Positions 6,923 to 15,981 of a stretch of 26,960 bases of DNA are shown piece after piece (position 1 is the first letter of the stretch; every line of letters begins with the position of its first letter). The position numbers and the translations under genes were made by a program. The notes under the pieces were generated by a model, which saw only the letters and a program-made list of their open reading frames with translations, did not search any database and was not told the origin of the DNA. Where the stretch lies: NCBI GenBank assembly GCA_934281565.1, contig CAKQXI010000019.1, forward strand, positions 1 to 26,960, read 5' to 3'. This DNA comes from an uncultured Prevotella sp. (GTDB lineage Bacteria > Bacteroidota > Bacteroidia > Bacteroidales > Bacteroidaceae).

Positions 6923-8428
6923 TTACTTCAGATATTCCCCAAAGTTGGTCAAGCGCATATCACCTTTCTTTAGGAAAGTATCATGCATGGCGAGTGCAGC
7001 ACGCATACTTTGAGGCTCATGTCCCTTTTCGGCGAGTCTCAGATATTCCCTCAACATAGGGCGATAGTCTGGGTGGGCGCAGTTCTCTATGATTTCCTTG
7101 GCACGGCGCAAAGGACCTTTTCCACGGAGGTCGGCAATGCCTTGTTCTGTGACGATGACATCCACGTCATGCTCTGTGCTGTCCACATGACTGCACATAG
7201 GTACGATGGCAGAGATACAACCGTTCTTGGTAGTGCTCTGGGTGGTGAAGATGGAGATATAGCCATTGCGCTCATAGTCGCAGCTTCCGCCAATACCGTT
7301 CATCAATTTGCTGCCACAGATATGGCTGGAATTCTCATTGCCATAGATGTCACACTCGATGGCAGTGTTCATGGCAATGACACCCAGTCGGCGGATTACC
7401 TCTGGGGAGTTAGAAATCTCACTCTGGCGGATGGTAAGATGTTGCTTGAAATAGTCTATGTCGTCATACACCTCTTTCAAGGTATCGTTGGTGACAGTGA
7501 GCGAGGAGCAACTGGCATCCTTAATTCTTCCCTCACGCATATACTTCACCACGGCATCTTGTACCACCTCTGTATAAACACTGAATACAGGCACGTCTGG
7601 GTTCTGCCCCAACGCCTCCAATACTGCGTTGGAGGTTACTCCTACCCCACTCTGCAATGGCAAGAACTGTGGAGGAATATGACCCTTCTTTAAGTCAGAG
7701 ATTAAGAAGTCGGCGACATTATGCCCCATCTGCTCAGTTACAGGGTCAAGTGGTTTGAAAGCACGTGCCTCCTCTGGTATATTGCATTCTATGACACCTA
7801 CAATCTTACGGGCATCGATTTCTACATATTCCTTGCCTATGCGGTCGCCTACATGACGGATAGGAATTGGCTCACGAAAAGGGCATTCTGCAATCTCATA
7901 TACATCATGCAGATAGCGGGAAGTAGGACTATGGAAAGTGTTCTTCTCGATGAGCACTTTCTTGGCAAGGCGCACAATGGTAGGCACGATGCCACCTGCC
8001 GAGGTTAGGAAAGCCTTACAGGTAGTCTCCCCTTCCTCTAAGTCGGAAACCTCGATGATGGCTAAGTCTATTTCTCCATAGAAGCCACGGCGTAGGCGTT
8101 CCGCCATGTGTCCGAGGTGCATATCCTCATAGTCTATTTCGCCCAAGTTGGTATGGGTACGGAAATCCTTGTTGGTAGAAAATGGTGCACGAAATTTGAT
8201 GGCATGGGCGGCAGCCATGTCTCCCTCAATGCTCTGTGAAGTAGAAGCTCCCGTCAAGATACCTACTTGGAAAGGACGTCCTGCCTCATGCTCTGCGGTT
8301 GCCTTTTTGGAAAGCTCACGGAATGTAGCCTTTGGAACACCATTTGGTGTGAAGCCACTCAGTGCGATGGTATCTTGGTCGTTAATCATTGCTGCTGCTT
8401 CTGCAGCTGATAATCTTGTATATGCCAT
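6923..8428 (-). CDS. Acetyl-CoA hydrolase/transferase family protein (acetyl-CoA:succinate CoA-transferase type)
   Basis: The 501-aa protein matches the length of the AarC/SCACT class of family I CoA-transferases. The N-terminal part has SGFTPNGVPKA and GILTGASTSQSIEGD. The C-terminal half has LQSGVGVTSNAVLEAL and VYTEVVQDAVV, where Glu287 sits at the place of the catalytic glutamate (Glu294 in AarC) that carries CoA as a thioester. GIGGSCDYERNG and VTEQGIADLRGKGP are also family motifs. It moves CoA between acetate and succinate or propionate, fitting the succinate/acetate fermentation of Prevotella. The exact acid is not shown by sequence. A longer frame opens at a TTG at 8461, but that codon lies inside the -7 box. 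The ATG at 8428, after AAAGAAGAA, is the real start. Confidence 0.92.
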   Translation of the reverse strand: MAYTRLSAAEAAAMINDQDTIALSGFTPNGVPKATFRELSKKATAEHEAGRPFQVGILTGASTSQSIEGDMAAAHAIKFRAPFSTNKDFRTHTNLGEIDYEDMHLGHMAERLRRGFYGEIDLAIIEVSDLEEGETTCKAFLTSAGGIVPTIVRLAKKVLIEKNTFHSPTSRYLHDVYEIAECPFREPIPIRHVGDRIGKEYVEIDARKIVGVIECNIPEEARAFKPLDPVTEQMGHNVADFLISDLKKGHIPPQFLPLQSGVGVTSNAVLEALGQNPDVPVFSVYTEVVQDAVVKYMREGRIKDASCSSLTVTNDTLKEVYDDIDYFKQHLTIRQSEISNSPEVIRRLGVIAMNTAIECDIYGNENSSHICGSKLMNGIGGSCDYERNGYISIFTTQSTTKNGCISAIVPMCSHVDSTEHDVDVIVTEQGIADLRGKGPLRRAKEIIENCAHPDYRPMLREYLRLAEKGHEPQSMRAALAMHDTFLKKGDMRLTNFGEYLK

Positions 8429-8457
8429 TTCTTCTTTGTTATATAGAATTTGTGGCT

Positions 8458-8491
8458 GCAAAGGTACACATTATTTTTTATTTATGCTAAA
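8458..8491 (-). promoter_or_regulatory. Promoter of the CoA-transferase gene
   Basis: TACCTTTGC (8458-8466, minus) with a TTTA (8488-8491) 21 bases upstream as a weak -33. The leader to ATG 8428 would be about 25 bases. Confidence 0.7.
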
Positions 8492-8577
8492 GTTTATGCA
8501 ATAAAGTGGGATATTTTTCATGTTCTTGCATAAATATGCGTGGTAGTTGTAAATGGTTTAACATTTGTTGGCTAATT

Positions 8578-8632
8578 GCGGACTTGGTACGGAGATGGTA
8601 CGGAGTTGATACGGACTTGGTACGGAGCAGGT
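8578..8632. repeat. Short GGTACGGAG tandem repeats in an intergenic region
   Basis: GGTACGGAG occurs three times, and GATACGGAC once, within 50 bases. They are spaced by 3-6 bases and follow a pattern of about 12 bases. The block lies between the divergent CoA-transferase and beta-propeller promoters. Apart from it and the promoters, 8470-8786 shows no gene. Confidence 0.65.
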
Positions 8633-8716
8633 GTAGGCTAAATAGTGGCAAAATCGCATGATTTTTGCTTAAAAAATGTAATAGAAGTTAAACAGAACAT
8701 AAATGGATGACTGTTC

Positions 8717-8750
8717 TTGCATAACCGATTGTATATTTATGTACCTTTGT
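8717..8750 (+). promoter_or_regulatory. Promoter of the beta-propeller gene
   Basis: TTG (8717-8719) and TACCTTTG (8742-8749) with a 22-base spacer, about 37 bases before the ATG at 8787. Confidence 0.65.
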
Positions 8751-8786
8751 ATGTAACTTAACCAAATAACTCATTTAGACAAAGAC

Positions 8787-10640
8787 ATGAAGAAAAGTTA
8801 TATACAAAGGATGTTGGTGACGGCATTGGCTGTGGCATCAGCATCAGTTTCATTTTCCCAGACTGGTACGGATGCCGAACCTGTAAGTTATATAGGTGGA
8901 GAGATTTGCAATCCACGCTTGCACGAAGGTGGGTTCAGGTATGCCATCGGCACAGAGAACATTCAAGTGATGAGAGCCAACAGAACCCATCCTGAGATGG
9001 CGGATGGCTTTGGGTGGACTTACAACCATGCCCCGAACATCACTTATTGGAATGGTACTTTCTATCTTGAATATCTCAGCAACCCGAGTGACGAGCAGCA
9101 ACCTCCAGGGCATACTTATCTCGTCACTTCCAAGGATGGTCGCCACTGGGGCAAGCCTTTCGTGGCGTTCCCTGTGTACAAGGCTCCCAAGGGCGTTACG
9201 TTCCCCAAGCCTTATTATGGTTATATCATGCACCAGCGTATGGGATTTTATACGGCTCCCAATGGTAGGTTGCTCGTTGTGGCATTTTATGGGCATAGCT
9301 ACGACCCTTTTAAGGAGGGCGGCATTGGTCGTGTAGTAAGGGAGATATATGCTGACGGCAGCATGGGACCAATCTATTTCGTTCGCTATTCTTCTCACCA
9401 TGCCACTCATGAGGCTTGGAACGAGAGCAATACGGCTTATCCTTTCTATACTCGCTCCAAGGACAAGGGGTTCAGAAAGGCTTGCCAAGATTTGCTGAAT
9501 GACAAGCTGAAGACACTTCAGTGGATAGACGAGGATAGGGGACTGGATGGTTTCTATGCCTTGAAAGATTCCATCAATACGGTGCAAGCCACCTCTTATT
9601 ATCATCGAAAGGATGGCAACGTGGTGGCTTTATGGAAGAAGTCGTGGGCTGCTTTGTCCAAGGACAATGGCGAGAGTTGGTCGAAACCTGTCAGAGTGCC
9701 TTCGCTCATCATGGCTGGTGGAAAGAACTGGGGACAGCGTACTGCCGATGGGAGATATGCCATGTGCTATAACCCGATAGAGACACAGCCTTATCGCTAT
9801 CCACTTATCGTGACAACAAGCGAGGATGGCATTGTCTTCGACTCGATGTGTGTGGTGCATGGCGAGGTTCCGCCACGGAGATTTTTCGGAGAGAACAAGG
9901 ACTTTGGTCCTTGCTATGTACGAGGCATCACGGAGGGTGAGCAACAGCCTGAGGGTAAGGATATGTGGCTGACTTACAGTGTCAATAAGGAAGACATCTG
10001 GGTGAGCCGTGTTCCTTTGCCTATCCGCTCGGAGTGGAAAGGTGATGTGGATGATGACTTTAAGGATATGGAACAGGATGGGAGAGTGCCCAACTGGAAT
10101 ATCTATCGCACCCAGTGGACTCATGCTGGCATGTCAAGTGCCCACACGCTCTGCCTTTCTGATTCCGACCGTTATGACTATGCCCGTGCCATCCGAGTCT
10201 TTGAGGAAAGTACCAAAAGGGATATTTCCTTTAACATCAAGGTGGAGCAAGAGAATGACGACCCATTTGAGGTGGATGTGACCGACCGTTATGGGGAGCG
10301 TGCTATCTCCTTGGCTTTCAAGGATGGCAAGATAAAGGCTGGTGAAATCGTAGTGGGTACTTATAGGAAAGGTGAATGGCAAACCATTCGCTTATTGGCA
10401 GATGCCTCAGGAACAGGTTCTTTCACGATGAATGGCAGTCAGAAAGTACCTTTCCTCCATGCCGTGAAAGCAATGGAGCGCATCAGTTTCCGTACAGGTG
10501 TTTATCGCAATCTGCCCGACCGTAATACGCCTAATCAAGATAAATGCCCTCCATTGCAAGGCTGCGATGAGCCTATCCAGCCATCGGAATATCACATTGG
10601 ATGGCTGAAAGTGAAGTTTTATGATGGATTTGGTGGATAA
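8787..10640 (+). CDS. Secreted beta-propeller glycan-active enzyme (sialidase-like fold, possibly GH145/PL27-related)
   Basis: The 617-aa protein has a signal peptide (residues 1-24, ending SVSFS). A body of about 400 residues carries Asp-box-like blade motifs, SKDGRHWGKP near 115 and SKDNGESWSKP near 290, as in sialidase-type propellers. Segments such as GFGWTYNHAPNITYWNG, FYLEYLSNP, HQRMGFYTAPNG and SSHHATHEAWN resemble, from memory, the propeller enzymes that act on rhamnose-glucuronate caps of plant arabinogalactan (GH145, PL27). The last ~190 residues, from VDDDFKDMEQDG, look like a beta-sandwich of the LamG/concanavalin type. True sialidases need an Arg triad that I cannot confirm. The gene is monocistronic; the next promoter starts about 16 bases after its stop. 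Confidence 0.6.
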   Translation: MKKSYIQRMLVTALAVASASVSFSQTGTDAEPVSYIGGEICNPRLHEGGFRYAIGTENIQVMRANRTHPEMADGFGWTYNHAPNITYWNGTFYLEYLSNPSDEQQPPGHTYLVTSKDGRHWGKPFVAFPVYKAPKGVTFPKPYYGYIMHQRMGFYTAPNGRLLVVAFYGHSYDPFKEGGIGRVVREIYADGSMGPIYFVRYSSHHATHEAWNESNTAYPFYTRSKDKGFRKACQDLLNDKLKTLQWIDEDRGLDGFYALKDSINTVQATSYYHRKDGNVVALWKKSWAALSKDNGESWSKPVRVPSLIMAGGKNWGQRTADGRYAMCYNPIETQPYRYPLIVTTSEDGIVFDSMCVVHGEVPPRRFFGENKDFGPCYVRGITEGEQQPEGKDMWLTYSVNKEDIWVSRVPLPIRSEWKGDVDDDFKDMEQDGRVPNWNIYRTQWTHAGMSSAHTLCLSDSDRYDYARAIRVFEESTKRDISFNIKVEQENDDPFEVDVTDRYGERAISLAFKDGKIKAGEIVVGTYRKGEWQTIRLLADASGTGSFTMNGSQKVPFLHAVKAMERISFRTGVYRNLPDRNTPNQDKCPPLQGCDEPIQPSEYHIGWLKVKFYDGFGG

Positions 10641-10655
10641 GTCAAAAAAATACAC

Positions 10656-10664
10656 TATCTTTGC
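10656..10664 (+). promoter_or_regulatory. -7 box of the cysS promoter
   Basis: TATCTTTGC, 40 bases before the cysS ATG. A TTTG at 10629-10632 is 23 bases upstream, slightly longer than usual, and lies inside the last codons of the preceding gene. Confidence 0.7.
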
Positions 10665-10704
10665 ATCCAAAATAATAACAAATAGTAAAGAAAGGTTCAT
10701 TGCT

Positions 10705-12195
10705 ATGGAACAGAAATTGTTGATTTATAATACTCTTACACGTACAAAAGAGAGATTTACTCCACTCCATGCACCCAATGTGGGCATGTATGTCTGTGGC
10801 CCTACCGTGTATGGCGACCCACATCTGGGTCATGCGCGTCCAGCCATCACTTTCGATATACTTTTCCGCTATCTCAAGCACTTAGGATATAAGGTGCGCT
10901 ATGTGCGCAACATCACTGATGTTGGTCACTTGGAGCATGATGCTGACGAGGGTGACGACAAGATAGAGAAGAAAGCTCGCTTGGAGCAACTGGAACCTAT
11001 GGAGATTGCTCAGTATTATACCAATCGCTACCATCAGGCGATGGAGGCGTTGAATGTGCTTCCTCCAAGCATTGAGCCTCATGCTACGGGACATATCATC
11101 GAGCAGGAGAAGTTGGTGCAGGAAATCCTTGACAATGGCTATGCCTATGAGAGCAATGGTTCCATCTATTTTGACATTGAGAAATACAACAAAGACCATA
11201 AGTATGGCATCCTCTCTGGCCGTAATTTAGAGAACATCATCAACGAGAGCCGTGAACTTGCTGGTATCGGTGAGAAGAAGAACCAAGCAGACTTCGCTCT
11301 CTGGAAGAAGGCTTCACCTGAGCACATCATGCGCTGGCCAAGTCCTTGGAGCGATGGTTTCCCAGGCTGGCACTGTGAGTGTACGGCGATGGGTCGCAAG
11401 TACTTGGGCAATCACTTTGATATTCACGGAGGTGGCATGGACTTGGTCTTCCCTCACCATGAATGCGAGATAGCACAAGCAGTTGCTTCACAGGGCGACC
11501 AGATGGTTCACTACTGGATGCACAACAACATGATTACCATCAATGGTCAGAAGATGGGCAAGAGCCTTGGTAACTTCATCACCTTGGAGCAGTTCTTCAC
11601 AGGTGACCATAAGAGCTTGGAGCAGGCTTATTCGCCAATGACCATCCGCTTCTTCATCCTCTCGGCTCACTATCGCAGCACCGTAGACTTCTCTAATGAT
11701 GCACTCAAAGCAAGCCAAAAGGGTTTGGAACGCTTGATGAATGGTATCAACGACTTAGAGCGTGTGCCAGTGGCTAAGCAGAGCGATGAGCAAGTTCATA
11801 AGTTTGTAAGTGAACTTCGTCAACGTTGCTATGATGCCATGAATGACGACTTCCAGACACAGCTTGTCATCAGCTACCTCTTTGAGGCTTGCCACATCAT
11901 CAATACAGCCCTTGACCATAAGGCAAATATCTCTGCCGACGACTTGAAAGAGCTGACAGATACCATGAACCTTTTCACATTCGACTTGCTTGGTTTGAAG
12001 AGTGAGAAAGGTGCCAACAACGATGCTCGTGAGGAGGCTTACGGCAAGGTAGTAGATATGGTTCTCGACCTTCGTGCCAAGGCTAAGGCAGCCAAGGACT
12101 GGGCTACCAGCGACCAAATTCGTGATGCCTTGGCTGGTGCTGGCTTCGAGGTAAAGGACACCAAGGATGGTGTTACTTGGAAACTGAATAAGTAA
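10705..12195 (+). CDS. cysS: Cysteinyl-tRNA synthetase
   Basis: The 496-aa product is a complete class I CysRS. It has YVCGPTVYGDPHLGHARP, which contains the HIGH-type motif (HLGH) and the first zinc cysteine. WHCECTAMG and FPHHECEIAQ supply the other zinc ligands. KMGKSLGN is the KMSKS loop. The C-terminal helical anticodon-binding region ends in GAGFEVKDTKDGVTW, as usual. It charges tRNA-Cys with cysteine in the cytosol. An upstream in-frame codon at 10621 would overlap the previous gene and the -7 box, so the ATG at 10705 is chosen. It is transcribed alone; a hairpin follows the stop. Confidence 0.97.
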   Translation: MEQKLLIYNTLTRTKERFTPLHAPNVGMYVCGPTVYGDPHLGHARPAITFDILFRYLKHLGYKVRYVRNITDVGHLEHDADEGDDKIEKKARLEQLEPMEIAQYYTNRYHQAMEALNVLPPSIEPHATGHIIEQEKLVQEILDNGYAYESNGSIYFDIEKYNKDHKYGILSGRNLENIINESRELAGIGEKKNQADFALWKKASPEHIMRWPSPWSDGFPGWHCECTAMGRKYLGNHFDIHGGGMDLVFPHHECEIAQAVASQGDQMVHYWMHNNMITINGQKMGKSLGNFITLEQFFTGDHKSLEQAYSPMTIRFFILSAHYRSTVDFSNDALKASQKGLERLMNGINDLERVPVAKQSDEQVHKFVSELRQRCYDAMNDDFQTQLVISYLFEACHIINTALDHKANISADDLKELTDTMNLFTFDLLGLKSEKGANNDAREEAYGKVVDMVLDLRAKAKAAKDWATSDQIRDALAGAGFEVKDTKDGVTWKLNK

Positions 12196-12225
12196 GTATT
12201 TTCCTTATTCATATAAATCAAATTG

Positions 12226-12265
12226 CCCCTAGTGGAAAATATTCTCCATTAGGGGTAAAATCTTT
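12226..12265 (+). terminator. Terminator-like hairpin after cysS
   Basis: CCCCTAGTGGA (12226-12236) pairs with TCCATTAGGGG (12245-12255), with one G-U wobble that holds only in plus-strand RNA. The downstream T-tract is poor (TAAAATCTTTG), so termination strength is uncertain. Confidence 0.65.
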
Positions 12266-12293
12266 GTATCATATAGTGCAAAGCTATGAGCGT

Positions 12294-12340
12294 AGGTTAT
12301 ATTTACATAAATACAGGTTGGATTTATGTAAATATAACCT
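12294..12340. repeat. Perfect 19-bp inverted repeat between convergent genes
   Basis: AGGTTATATTTACATAAAT (12294-12312) and its exact complement (12322-12340) flank a 9-base loop ACAGGTTGG. It lies between the convergent cysS and metallophosphoesterase genes, separate from the two terminator-like hairpins on either side. Confidence 0.85.
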
Positions 12341-12366
12341 TAATTTAGTTAAATACAAGTTAGGTG

Positions 12367-12396
12367 AACTGCATTTCTTATAGGAGAAATACAGTT
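12367..12396 (-). terminator. Hairpin after the metallophosphoesterase gene
   Basis: AACTGCATTTCT and AGAAATACAGTT pair over 12 positions around TATAGG. The single odd pair is a G-U wobble on the minus strand, which fits the 3' end of the minus-strand gene that stops at 12401. There is no clear T-tract. Confidence 0.55.
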
Positions 12397-12400
12397 TATA

Positions 12401-14287
12401 CTATTGAGTATTTATTTTTTTAGGTACTTGCGTTGCATTTTTCTGTTTGGCAGATGTTGAGTCTTTCTGCCTGGCGGACAAGGAGTCGCGCAACATTTCT
12501 TCTTTCAGCTTTTTATGTGCCTTGTATTCTCGTTCATAATAGTGGGCGTAATTAAAGAAAGGCTCGGTCACCGCCTCTGTGCTTAGAGCCGTGTAAGTAT
12601 GCCCATAAGGGTCGATGGCTTTGATGATAATCTTAGCCTCTGGGTTCTTTGGCACGTAATAATAGAGGTGGTTCATGAGTAGGTAACCATTCTTCTTGCT
12701 TACAAACCAATAAGCTACGGATTGGCTGTATTTATGGTGGTAGCTTGTGGCAAAGGCATCCTGTCCCTTGCTACTGATGCGACGCATGGGGTATTCCTTG
12801 CCATCTTCTATCGCCATGATTTGCCAACGAGAGTCTGCATTGAACACATTGGCTACCAATACATTCTTTTCCTTAGGAAGCTCCCAGTCTTCGGCGTATG
12901 ACTCTCCATTGAAATCGGTTTGGGCACGGAAGATAGTCATCTGTTTGGATGCCTCCCAGAAAGTTCCCTTATAATAGCAATCGGCAAGACGAGTGCCATT
13001 GAATGTATAGACATAATATCCATTGGGGGTGCCACAGATGTTGATGTTCGACTGCCAGATGTTTCCGCAGGCAGCGGCATGACAGTGTTCCATCACCTGA
13101 TGCCCGTTGTACTCTATCTCGTGGTTGATGGCAAAGTGAGTGTGCCCACAAAAGAGTTCATATCCACCTTTGAATTCCTTTAGCAAGGCAAGGAGCTGGG
13201 ATAGGCGAGAGGAAGAATAATGCCCTTTCTCGCTTTCAATGCCGAGCGGCTTTGCTTTCTTGAAAGGTACGTTGCCAAACGTGAAAGGAATATGATAGCA
13301 GAGTATCACTTTCTTGTCTTTCGGTGTCAAGGCGAGGTCTTGCTTGAGCCAGCGCATTTGTACTTCCCTCAATTCACCGGGTGAATAATAAGACTTGCCC
13401 TTGGTGAAGAACACATTGTTGATACAAACATAGTGCTCATCGCCACGGTCGAAAGAGTAGTCGGTTGGTCCGAAGTTTTCTTCCCACTTATGGCGATAAA
13501 GGGCTTTGCCATCTTGGTCGTGGTTACCGATTACGGAGAAAAGGCGCATCTCGGAAGAACCTAAAGCCTCTCGTATCTGTCGCTCCAGTTGGGCGTTATA
13601 TCCACCATAATATTGTACATCGTCGCCCATGCTTAGACCATAGACTGGCGTGTCCTTTGGCAGAGATTGGATTGTATGGCGAATATCCGCCATCGTTTGG
13701 GTGGTAAATCGCTCCACATCGCTTTTCTTCACAGGATTGTCATTGGGAGAGGTGTAGTAAGGACTATAAGCATTGGTTACTTGTGGGTCGCCGATGACAA
13801 TCATCTTATAGTTCGTTTCTTTCCCATTGGGCAATCGAGTCAGTGTAAAGTTATAGACTTTCTTCTTGCTGGAGATAGGCTGATAGAAAAAAGCAGTATG
13901 GTCGGTCTCTGAGTGGGTAGGCACCTCACAGTCGGCTGGCACTGTGTAATATACGAACCTTGCCAAGTTATCCCGCTTCATCTTGTATCGTCCCAAGGAA
14001 TCGGTTTTCACGCAGCTGTATCCATCACTTACCACCACACCAGCCATGGCGTTCCCCTCTGTATCTCGCAAGGTTCCACTGATGGTGTAGTCTTTTTTCT
14101 TTACCACAACTTTCTTCTTGGGAGTCTTCTTGGCTTGGGGTTTTGGAGCAGGAGTGGAAATCCTTGCTTTGGGAGTGGTGTCAGACTGTTCTGCGACAGT
14201 CTTGTTAAGGTGTAATGTCATGCCGATTGCTATGAAAGCACAGCAAACGAGCAAGGTAATGCCGATATAGATATTCTTCTTTTTCAT
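12401..14287 (-). CDS. Exported calcineurin-like metallophosphoesterase with N- and C-terminal accessory domains
   Basis: From the ATG at 14287 the product is 628 aa. It has a membrane anchor or signal (residues 5-25), a Lys/Pro-rich linker (35-65) and an N-terminal carboxypeptidase-regulatory-like beta domain (66-150). The phosphoesterase core shows GDPQV (Asp167), GDD (Asp222), GNHD (Asn255, His256), CYHIPF and GHTHF, which are the metal and phosphate ligands of the family. A further beta domain fills about 430-590, and the tail is Lys/Ser-rich. This layout is common in Bacteroidota periplasmic or surface phosphoesterases; the substrate is unknown. A longer frame begins at TTG 14314, inside the upstream gene, and is unlikely. 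The ATG lies 10 bases after the stop of the AAA-ATPase gene, so the two are probably one operon. Confidence 0.88.
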   Translation of the reverse strand: MKKKNIYIGITLLVCCAFIAIGMTLHLNKTVAEQSDTTPKARISTPAPKPQAKKTPKKKVVVKKKDYTISGTLRDTEGNAMAGVVVSDGYSCVKTDSLGRYKMKRDNLARFVYYTVPADCEVPTHSETDHTAFFYQPISSKKKVYNFTLTRLPNGKETNYKMIVIGDPQVTNAYSPYYTSPNDNPVKKSDVERFTTQTMADIRHTIQSLPKDTPVYGLSMGDDVQYYGGYNAQLERQIREALGSSEMRLFSVIGNHDQDGKALYRHKWEENFGPTDYSFDRGDEHYVCINNVFFTKGKSYYSPGELREVQMRWLKQDLALTPKDKKVILCYHIPFTFGNVPFKKAKPLGIESEKGHYSSSRLSQLLALLKEFKGGYELFCGHTHFAINHEIEYNGHQVMEHCHAAACGNIWQSNINICGTPNGYYVYTFNGTRLADCYYKGTFWEASKQMTIFRAQTDFNGESYAEDWELPKEKNVLVANVFNADSRWQIMAIEDGKEYPMRRISSKGQDAFATSYHHKYSQSVAYWFVSKKNGYLLMNHLYYYVPKNPEAKIIIKAIDPYGHTYTALSTEAVTEPFFNYAHYYEREYKAHKKLKEEMLRDSLSARQKDSTSAKQKNATQVPKKINTQ

Positions 14288-14297
14288 GCGTAATAAT

Positions 14298-15872
14298 TTA
14301 TGCGTTATGCTCAATCACCCAGTCCTCGATATTGCCAGTGCTACTATCAAAGTTGATACCTACTTGAGTGATAGGTTTGCCACAGAGGGCGAAACGCTGG
14401 CGATAGTTCTTCAAGTTGATTTGCTGCATTGCAGCCTGTGCGCTCTTGTTGAGTTTCAACTCAATGAGATAGAGGTCGGTCTTGGTGAGCACCACAATGT
14501 CGACTCTCCCCTTGGGTGTATGTACCTCTACATCTATGACAAAGTTGGTAAGGAGCGAGAAGATGATGAAAAGCATCTGCTGGTAATGACCCTCGTAATT
14601 GGTGACATTGCAATAAGGCACCGTGCCGAGGAAGTCCTTTAGTAGTTGCAAGGCTCCATCCATGTCGTTCTTGCGGATAAGTACCGACATACGGGCAATG
14701 GTAACGCCTCCTTTCTGGGCATATATGCCATCGAGATAATAAGGCAAGAGGTTGTCATACAATCCCACACGGATTTCCTTGTTTGGAATATCCAAGGTGT
14801 AAAGGTTGGCATCCTTGTCGTAATCTTTGATGGTGACATAGCCACTTTGGTAAAGCAATGGAATGATGGTCTTCATCTTCTCCGTAGGTGCATCAAAATC
14901 AGAGGCGAGAGCTTCTATTGGTGCTACCTCGTTAGGCAACACATCAAACTTGTTTAGCATATTGATGAGATAAGTCGGCGTTCCTGAGCTAAACCAATAG
15001 GAACCGAATTCCTTTTCTGCGAAACAGTTGAGCAAACTGTATGGATTGAACACATCGGGCGATACTCCTGCGAAGTGATAGCCATCATAATGTTCTTGCA
15101 GCTTTTCGATGGTTTCCTCTCTTGTTATTTGCTGTTTCTCTGCCAGCATATCAATATCTTCAGACATCTGTGTGAGCAATTCCTCCTTTGTGATGCCACA
15201 GATGCCTGCATACTCCTTGTTCATGGAGATATTGGTGATATTGTTGAGTTCGCTGAAGATACTGACTTGCGAGAACTTGGTTATTCCAGTGAGGAAAACG
15301 AACCGAAGGAGAGATTCTTTTGCTTTAAGAGGACTATAAAAGTTGCGCATGATGTTGCGCAATACATCCAGTTGTTCTTTCTCATGTGCGACATCAAGCA
15401 TTGGGGCATCATATTCATCAATAAGTACGACTACCCTTTTGCCCGTCTTTTTATAAGCAGTTTCGATGAGTTCCATGAGGCGTAGGTTCTCATCGCTTTG
15501 GTCACTTTGGTAACCAAATTTAGCTTCTTGCTCTTTCAAGATGTATGCCAAATATCTTTTCAGTTGCTCTTTCTCCATATGCTTGCCACCGCTCATGTCG
15601 AAATAGAGCACAGGATATTCTATCCACTCTTTCTCAAGTTTCTCAATGGCAAGTCCCTTGAATAGGTCTTTGTTGCCCTCGAAGTAGCTTTGGAGAGTGG
15701 TGACGAGCAATGATTTTCCAAAACGGCGTGGTCGTCCTAAGAAGAAGTATTTGCTATTGCTATGAGCCATACGGTGAATGTATTCCGTCTTGTCAATGTA
15801 AAGCCTATCTTCCTTGCGAATTCGCTCAAATGTCTGGATTCCTATTGGGTATAATTTCAATGCCATAATCAT
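14298..15872 (-). CDS. AAA-ATPase-like / PDDEXK_9 domain protein
   Basis: The protein (524 aa from ATG 15872, or 522 aa from ATG 15866) begins LYPIGIQTFERIR with YIDKTEYI, the start of the AAA-ATPase_like domain. FFLGRPRRFGKSLL is the Walker A region and VVVLIDEYDAPM the Walker B. The C-terminal ~100 residues have GRVDIVVLTKTDLYLIELK, a D...ExK core of the PD-(D/E)XK nuclease fold (PDDEXK_9, formerly DUF1703). Such proteins exist in many near-identical copies in Bacteroidales genomes. Their function is not known; a DNA-acting role is only suggested by the fold. The longer frame to 15932 would run through the -7 box, so a later start is chosen. The metallophosphoesterase gene follows directly. 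Confidence 0.87.
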   Translation of the reverse strand: MIMALKLYPIGIQTFERIRKEDRLYIDKTEYIHRMAHSNSKYFFLGRPRRFGKSLLVTTLQSYFEGNKDLFKGLAIEKLEKEWIEYPVLYFDMSGGKHMEKEQLKRYLAYILKEQEAKFGYQSDQSDENLRLMELIETAYKKTGKRVVVLIDEYDAPMLDVAHEKEQLDVLRNIMRNFYSPLKAKESLLRFVFLTGITKFSQVSIFSELNNITNISMNKEYAGICGITKEELLTQMSEDIDMLAEKQQITREETIEKLQEHYDGYHFAGVSPDVFNPYSLLNCFAEKEFGSYWFSSGTPTYLINMLNKFDVLPNEVAPIEALASDFDAPTEKMKTIIPLLYQSGYVTIKDYDKDANLYTLDIPNKEIRVGLYDNLLPYYLDGIYAQKGGVTIARMSVLIRKNDMDGALQLLKDFLGTVPYCNVTNYEGHYQQMLFIIFSLLTNFVIDVEVHTPKGRVDIVVLTKTDLYLIELKLNKSAQAAMQQINLKNYRQRFALCGKPITQVGINFDSSTGNIEDWVIEHNA

Positions 15873-15889
15873 CGATATTTTATTTATCT

Positions 15890-15898
15890 GCAAATTTA
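15890..15898 (-). promoter_or_regulatory. -7 box for the AAA-ATPase-like gene
   Basis: TAAATTTGC on the minus strand, 17 bases before ATG 15872. No convincing -33 element is seen at the usual distance. Confidence 0.6.
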
Positions 15899-15981
15899 CG
15901 ACTTTATTTCGGATAACCATTGCTTTTTGCATGAAAAAGAATAGAAATAGCTTTGACTTCCTATATTTTCCACTATGATTG

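Noticed and set aside
8429..8461. TTG start giving a 512-aa CoA-transferase
   Set aside because: The TTG lies within the TACCTTTGC promoter box; ATG 8428 has a purine-rich site before it.
12039..12221. Other small minus-strand frames within cysS
   Set aside because: They are antisense shadows of a complete, conserved CysRS.
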